NCBI GenBank assembly: GCA_023394955.1
Contig: JAEWZY010000039.1
Span: forward strand, 1-9,546
DNA from: Bacillota bacterium
GTDB lineage: Bacteria > Bacillota > UBA4882 > UBA8346
Direction: 5' to 3'
DNA length: 9,546 nt
Positions 5,966 through 9,546 of the stretch are shown piece by piece (within the stretch, counting starts at the first letter, position 1; every line of letters begins with the position of its first letter). The translations under genes were made by a program, and so were the position numbers. The notes under the pieces were generated by a model. The model was given only the letters and a program-made list of their open reading frames with translations. It was not told the origin of the DNA and ran no database searches.

Positions 5966-8572
5966 TTATTCAGACTTAAAACTCAGTCCTTTTCCCTGTT
6001 CATAATCGACCTTCACTCTCTGCCCGTCCCGAACTTCACCTTGGAGCAATAACCGACCCAACTGCGTCTCCACTTCCTTCTGAATCGCCCGTTTTAAAGG
6101 CCTTGCTCCATAAGCGGGCTCATATCCCATTCTTACCAAATGGCTCTTGGCAGCGTCACTCAATTCTAGACTGATATGCCGGTCCTCTAGTCTTTTTCTA
6201 ACCCGGCCCAGATGAATCTCGGTAATCTCCTTCAGATGCTCTTCATCTAAGGCATGGAAAACGATAATTTCATCGATCCGGTTCAAAAATTCAGGCCGGA
6301 AGTTCCGTCCCATCTCCTCCAGGACCGCCGTTTTCATCGCTCCATAACCTGTTCCGCTAAAAGCCCCTTTATAATCTAAAATCCTTTGGCTGCCGACATT
6401 GGAGGTCATAATCACTACCGTGTTTTTAAAATCAACAGTTCGCCCCTGACCGTCGGTGAGCCTGCCGTCATCCAAAATCTGAAGCATCACATTGAAGACA
6501 TCGTAATGGGCTTTTTCGATCTCATCAAAGAGAATTACAGAATAGGGCCTCCGGCGGACCACTTCAGTCAATTGCCCTCCCTCCTCATAACCGACATAAC
6601 CCGGTGGCGCTCCGATCAACCGGGCTACCGTATGTTTCTCCTGGTACTCAGACATATCGATCCGGATCATCATATTTTCGTCGTCAAAGAGAAACTCGGC
6701 CAAGGCCCGGGCCAACTCGGTTTTTCCGACCCCGGTGGGACCTAGGAAGATAAAAGAGCCAATCGGACGGTTCGGGTCTTTCAGTCCGGAACGGGTCCGG
6801 ATAACCGCCTCGGACACGGCTGTCACCGCTTCCTCCTGGCCAATGACCCGCTTATGTAACTCTTCCCCAAGGTGAAGGAGTTTTCGGACCTCCCCTTCCA
6901 TCAACTTGGTCGTGGGAATCCCGGTCCAACGGCTCACTACCTCGGCAATATCCTGCTCATCCACTTCTTCTTTGATTAGTCTTGATACTCCCTGGTTTTT
7001 AGTTAATGAACCCTCTGCTTCTTTTAGTTTCTTTTCCATACTGATTAATTTCCCGTATTTTAACTCCGCAGCCCGGTTCAGATCGTATTCTAATTCGGCC
7101 CTTTCTATCTCGGTTTTAGTGTTTTCAATCTCCTCCCGGATCCGGTGCAAGTTACGGATAGCCTCTTTTTCCGAGTCCCATCTGACCTTAAGCTCATCGG
7201 ATTCAGCCTTAAGATCAGCCAACTCCTTTTCCAACCGGGCCAATCGTTCCCGGGAAGCCTCATCCGCCTCTTTCTTTAATGCTTCCCGTTCGATCTCCAA
7301 TTGCATTACCCTCCGGAGCATCTCATCCAATTCGGAAGGCATCGAGTCAATTTCCGTCCTCAATTTAGCTGCGGCCTCATCCACTAGGTCAATAGCTTTA
7401 TCGGGAAGAAAACGGTCGGAGATATAACGGTGGGACAAGACCGCAGCCGAAACCAAAGCCCCGTCCCGAATCCGAACCCCATGATGGACCTCGTATCGTT
7501 CTTTCAAACCACGCAAAATGGAGATGGTATCCTCAACCGTTGGCTGGTCCACAAGTACCGTTTGGAAACGCCGTTCCAAAGCGGCGTCTTTTTCGATATG
7601 CTTCCGGTATTCATCAAGGGTGGTAGCCCCAATACAATGCAATTCCCCCCGGGCCAGCATCGGTTTGAGCAGGTTGCCGGCGTCCATGGCGCCTTCGGTC
7701 CTACCGGCGCCGACTACGGTATGCAATTCATCGATGAATAGGATTATCTGTCCGTCGGAGTTCTGAACTTCTTTTAAGACCGCCTTCAGCCGTTCCTCAA
7801 ATTCCCCCCGGTATTTGGCCCCGGCTATCAACGAACCCATATCCAGCGATACTACCCGTTTATTTTTAAGCCCGTCAGGGATATCCCCCCGGATAATCCG
7901 TTGGGCTAAACCTTCTACAATCGCGGTCTTTCCGACTCCCGGTTCTCCAATGAGGACTGGATTATTTTTGGTCCGGCGCGACAATACCTGAATCACCCGG
8001 CGAATCTCTTCGTCCCTTCCGATTACCGGGTCCAATTTACTCCGGGCGGCAAGTTGGGTCAAGTCCCGTCCGTATTTCTCCAAAACCTCATAGGTCGCCT
8101 CGGGGTTCGGGGAAATAACCCGTTGGCTACCCCGGATCTCTTTCAAGACGCTTAGTATTTTTTCTCTAGTAAGACTCTGTTCTTTAAAAATCCGTCCAGT
8201 TACTCCGTTATCAGCAGTCATCGCCAATAATAAATGTTCGACCGAGAGGTAATCATCCTTAAGTTTTTGAGCCTCATCTTCGGCTAAAGCTAACAAACGG
8301 TTGAGACGTCCGGTGACATAAATTTGGTCTGGCCCGCCCGATGGTCCGGTTACTTTTGGCAACCGCTCTATCTCTCCCTTTATCCGGTGGGTTAATCCCT
8401 CCAACTCAACTCCTGCTCTGGTCAGAACTAAAACCGCTAGCCCGCCGTCCTGTTCTAATAAGGCCAGGAGTAAATGCTCTACCTCCACCTGCTGATTGCT
8501 TTCCCGCGCCGCCAGACTTTGAGCGTTCAATAAACCCTGTTGGACTTTCTCAGTCATCCGATTAAGATCCAT
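5966..8572 (-). CDS. clpB: ATP-dependent chaperone / disaggregase ClpB
   Basis: Hexameric AAA+ unfoldase that rescues aggregated proteins with the DnaK system in the cytoplasm. The 868-residue product has the normal length and full domain order. The N-terminal Clp double repeat is at 1-145 (EVEHLLLALLE and SVEHLLLAM). AAA1 has Walker A GEPGVGKT at 209-216, pore loop KYRG at 253-256, Walker B LFIDE at 278-282 and Arg334-Arg335. The coiled-coil M domain at about 410-530 is the hallmark that separates ClpB from ClpA and ClpX. AAA2 has Walker A GPTGVGKT at 611-618, pore loop GYVG at 658-661, Walker B ILFDE and sensor-2 GARPLKR at 822-828. No ClpP-docking IGF/IGL loop is seen. All catalytic residues are intact. 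The ATG at 8572 has AAGGAG about 9 nt upstream. The gene is monocistronic, with a terminator below and a CIRCE operator plus two promoters above, indicating HrcA-controlled heat-shock expression. Confidence 0.98.
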   Translation of the reverse strand: MDLNRMTEKVQQGLLNAQSLAARESNQQVEVEHLLLALLEQDGGLAVLVLTRAGVELEGLTHRIKGEIERLPKVTGPSGGPDQIYVTGRLNRLLALAEDEAQKLKDDYLSVEHLLLAMTADNGVTGRIFKEQSLTREKILSVLKEIRGSQRVISPNPEATYEVLEKYGRDLTQLAARSKLDPVIGRDEEIRRVIQVLSRRTKNNPVLIGEPGVGKTAIVEGLAQRIIRGDIPDGLKNKRVVSLDMGSLIAGAKYRGEFEERLKAVLKEVQNSDGQIILFIDELHTVVGAGRTEGAMDAGNLLKPMLARGELHCIGATTLDEYRKHIEKDAALERRFQTVLVDQPTVEDTISILRGLKERYEVHHGVRIRDGALVSAAVLSHRYISDRFLPDKAIDLVDEAAAKLRTEIDSMPSELDEMLRRVMQLEIEREALKKEADEASRERLARLEKELADLKAESDELKVRWDSEKEAIRNLHRIREEIENTKTEIERAELEYDLNRAAELKYGKLISMEKKLKEAEGSLTKNQGVSRLIKEEVDEQDIAEVVSRWTGIPTTKLMEGEVRKLLHLGEELHKRVIGQEEAVTAVSEAVIRTRSGLKDPNRPIGSFIFLGPTGVGKTELARALAEFLFDDENMMIRIDMSEYQEKHTVARLIGAPPGYVGYEEGGQLTEVVRRRPYSVILFDEIEKAHYDVFNVMLQILDDGRLTDGQGRTVDFKNTVVIMTSNVGSQRILDYKGAFSGTGYGAMKTAVLEEMGRNFRPEFLNRIDEIIVFHALDEEHLKEITEIHLGRVRKRLEDRHISLELSDAAKSHLVRMGYEPAYGARPLKRAIQKEVETQLGRLLLQGEVRDGQRVKVDYEQGKGLSFKSE

Positions 8573-8662
8573 ATCCCTTCACTCCTTCCGGTGTATCATT
8601 TATTGAAAACCGTAATTTTCTCATGGTTCTTTTTAAGCTGTTTTTTCTCCAAATAATTATGA

Positions 8663-8691
8663 ATTATATTATTATTTCCCCCGTATGTAAA
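8663..8691 (-). promoter_or_regulatory. Proximal sigma-A promoter of clpB
   Basis: The minus strand has TTTACA (8686-8691), exactly 17 bp, and a perfect TATAAT (8663-8668). Start near 8656 would leave a leader of about 84 nt. It lies downstream of the CIRCE element rather than overlapping it, so it may be less sensitive to HrcA than the distal promoter. Confidence 0.7.
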
Positions 8692-8707
8692 AGGTTTTAT
8701 CGTTTTG

Positions 8708-8734
8708 TTAGCACTCTAACCCAATGAGTGCTAG
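8708..8734. promoter_or_regulatory. CIRCE element (HrcA operator) upstream of clpB
   Basis: TTAGCACTC, nine bases, GAGTGCTAG. This matches the consensus TTAGCACTC-N9-GAGTGCTAA with one mismatch at the last base. CIRCE is bound by the heat-shock repressor HrcA, so clpB should be derepressed on heat shock together with the groE and dnaK operons. The site sits in the divergent region and could also affect the superoxide dismutase gene, though it is about 240 bp from that start. Confidence 0.95.
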
Positions 8735-8742
8735 CCCAATTT

Positions 8743-8772
8743 AAAATAATTTACCGTTGATCATAACGGCAA
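8743..8772 (-). promoter_or_regulatory. Possible distal clpB promoter directly upstream of CIRCE
   Basis: TTGCCG (8767-8772), 18 bp, TATTTT (8743-8748) on the minus strand. A start near 8736 would place CIRCE at the very beginning of the transcript, the usual position for HrcA control. The -10 is a weak match; TAAATT at 8738-8743 is an alternative. Confidence 0.4.
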
Positions 8773-8823
8773 TGTTTGAATGTTTGCCAGATTTAATTGT
8801 TATTTAGCATACTTAACGCGCCC

Positions 8824-8861
8824 GATAGAAATTTGTTCCTGAAATCGGAAATTTCGTTATC
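8824..8861. repeat. Inverted repeat in the clpB-sodC divergent region
   Basis: GATA-GAAATTT and AAATTTC-gt-TATC form a 7-bp arm extended by four pairs after a 2-base bulge, around a 14-base loop. No T tract follows on either strand, so it is not a typical terminator. Apart from this, the CIRCE element and the promoters, I see nothing coding in the 400-bp stretch between clpB and sodC. Confidence 0.4.
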
Positions 8862-8884
8862 TAATTATTTTCGCCACCACCAAA

Positions 8885-8915
8885 TTAAACCTTTTTCATC
8901 TTAGCTCAATATAAT
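8885..8915 (+). promoter_or_regulatory. Possible promoter of the superoxide dismutase gene
   Basis: TATAAT at 8910-8915 is a perfect -10; TTAAAC at 8885-8890 is the best -35 but the spacing is 19 bp. The start would fall near 8922, about 53 nt before the gene. Confidence 0.4.
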
Positions 8916-8943
8916 ATAAATGACAGAAGAACAGCCTTGCTAG

Positions 8944-8955
8944 AATAATATTATT
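8944..8955. promoter_or_regulatory. Palindrome AATAATATTATT, possible operator before sodC
   Basis: A perfect 12-bp palindrome lies between the predicted -10 and the ribosome site of the superoxide dismutase gene, where a repressor could block transcription. It is loosely like the A+T-rich boxes of Fur/PerR-type regulators but does not match either consensus well. Confidence 0.25.
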
Positions 8956-8974
8956 TCACAAGGTGGAATGGTTA

Positions 8975-9546
8975 ATGAAAAAAACAAAGACTCCGAGACC
9001 GGAAACTACCAAACCGAAGATTAATAGCGCCCCTGCCTATGCCAGAGGGATGGCTTGGCCATGCTGGAACAATCAGTGTAATTTCGCGGTTGCTCAAATC
9101 AAAGGCGGGCCTTTAGCTCCGGAATTAAGGGGCTACGTGTATTTCTGGGATGTTCCGGGGGGGACTCAGGTAATGGCGACAGTCTCCGGACTGCCGCCTT
9201 ATCAACCCGCTCGGGATAATCAAGCTCCAATCGGCCCTCATGGGTTTCATCTTCACCAATTTGGCGATTGCGCCGTCGGCGATCCCCAGAACCCCTTCCA
9301 AGCAGCAGGTGAACATTGGAACCCCGATGGGCAGCCCCATGGAAATCACGCCGGAGATTTTCCAGTACTCTTCTCCAATCGGGGCTGCGCCGAGATGGGT
9401 TTTTTCACGAATCGCTTCCAAGTGAAGGATATCATCGGCAAATCAGTGATTATTCATCAAAATCCCGACGACTACCGGTCCCAACCCGCCGGCAACGCCG
9501 GTAAACGGCTGGGGTGCGGGGTTATCAATCTCTATACCGGCGGATA
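8975..9546 (+). CDS. sodC: Cu/Zn superoxide dismutase family protein (C-terminus cut by window edge)
   Basis: Dismutes superoxide to oxygen and hydrogen peroxide at a copper/zinc site. The plus frame from ATG 8975 is open to the right edge, giving 190 residues. All ligands are visible: His92 and His94 in GFHLHQFGDC, bridging His114 in GEHWNP, zinc ligands His122, His125 and Asp128 in PHGNHAGDFP, and copper His161 in VIIHQNPDDY. Cys99 and Cys181 match the conserved disulfide, and Arg178 in GKRLGCG is in the place of the substrate-guiding arginine. The family core normally ends soon after this GCGVI motif, so little should be missing. The zinc subloop is short, with two residues between His122 and His125 where bovine SOD1 has eight. 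The N-terminus is Lys/Pro/Thr-rich with no signal peptide or lipobox, unlike classic exported bacterial SodC. AAGGTGG at 8960-8966 lies 8 nt before the ATG. It is transcribed divergently from clpB. Confidence 0.93.
   Translation, partial: MKKTKTPRPETTKPKINSAPAYARGMAWPCWNNQCNFAVAQIKGGPLAPELRGYVYFWDVPGGTQVMATVSGLPPYQPARDNQAPIGPHGFHLHQFGDCAVGDPQNPFQAAGEHWNPDGQPHGNHAGDFPVLFSNRGCAEMGFFTNRFQVKDIIGKSVIIHQNPDDYRSQPAGNAGKRLGCGVINLYTGG

Noticed and set aside
6906..7427. Long Ser-rich open frame on the plus strand
   Set aside because: It is antisense to the ClpB coiled-coil region; the Ser/Ile-rich composition is the mirror of Glu/Arg/Lys codons, and there is no independent support.
9157..9163. G7 tract inside sodC as a phase-variation site
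   Set aside because: It is short and encodes a normal Pro-Gly-Gly turn; with the frame intact there is no sign of switching.
9125..9421. 98-residue open frame on the minus strand
   Set aside because: It lies entirely opposite sodC, whose plus-strand frame has all catalytic motifs.

Overview
The window comes from a low-to-mid GC member of the Bacillota (Firmicutes), probably a clostridia-like lineage. The evidence is a FloA-type flotillin operon, a CIRCE/HrcA operator, strong AGGAGG-type ribosome binding sites with TTG and GTG starts, and canonical A+T-rich sigma-A promoters. The genus cannot be told from the sequence. There are seven protein genes. Six are on the minus strand and one, at the right end, is on the plus strand. 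Two are cut by the window edges. I see no insertion sequence, CRISPR array, rRNA or tRNA.

Left part (1-2862, minus strand): a potassium-uptake unit, trkA then trkH, with trkH running off the left edge. Upstream lies a complete regulatory leader: a consensus promoter (2834-2862), an RNA aptamer that I read as a yybP-ykoY manganese riboswitch (2720-2824), and an intrinsic terminator (2690-2729) whose 5' arm overlaps the last aptamer strand. A manganese switch on a K+ uptake operon is the most notable feature of the window.

Middle part (3009-5020, minus strand): a membrane-microdomain operon of a short NfeD, the flotillin-like FloA and an 80-residue protein of unknown function, closed by a terminator at 3009-3040. 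It is preceded by a TGAAAC-N16-CGTT sequence that matches the ECF sigma (sigma-W-like) promoters known to drive this operon in Bacillus subtilis. Upstream of it is a separate HAD phosphatase/phosphomutase gene (5161-5760).

Right part (5892-9546): the disaggregase gene clpB (minus strand) with its own terminator, a near-perfect CIRCE element and two candidate promoters. A Cu/Zn superoxide dismutase gene diverges from it on the plus strand and is cut by the right edge close to its C-terminus. The genes share a general theme of ion homeostasis and stress response (K+ uptake, Mn sensing, envelope stress, heat shock, superoxide), but they form separate transcription units. Much of the interest is in the regulatory DNA.
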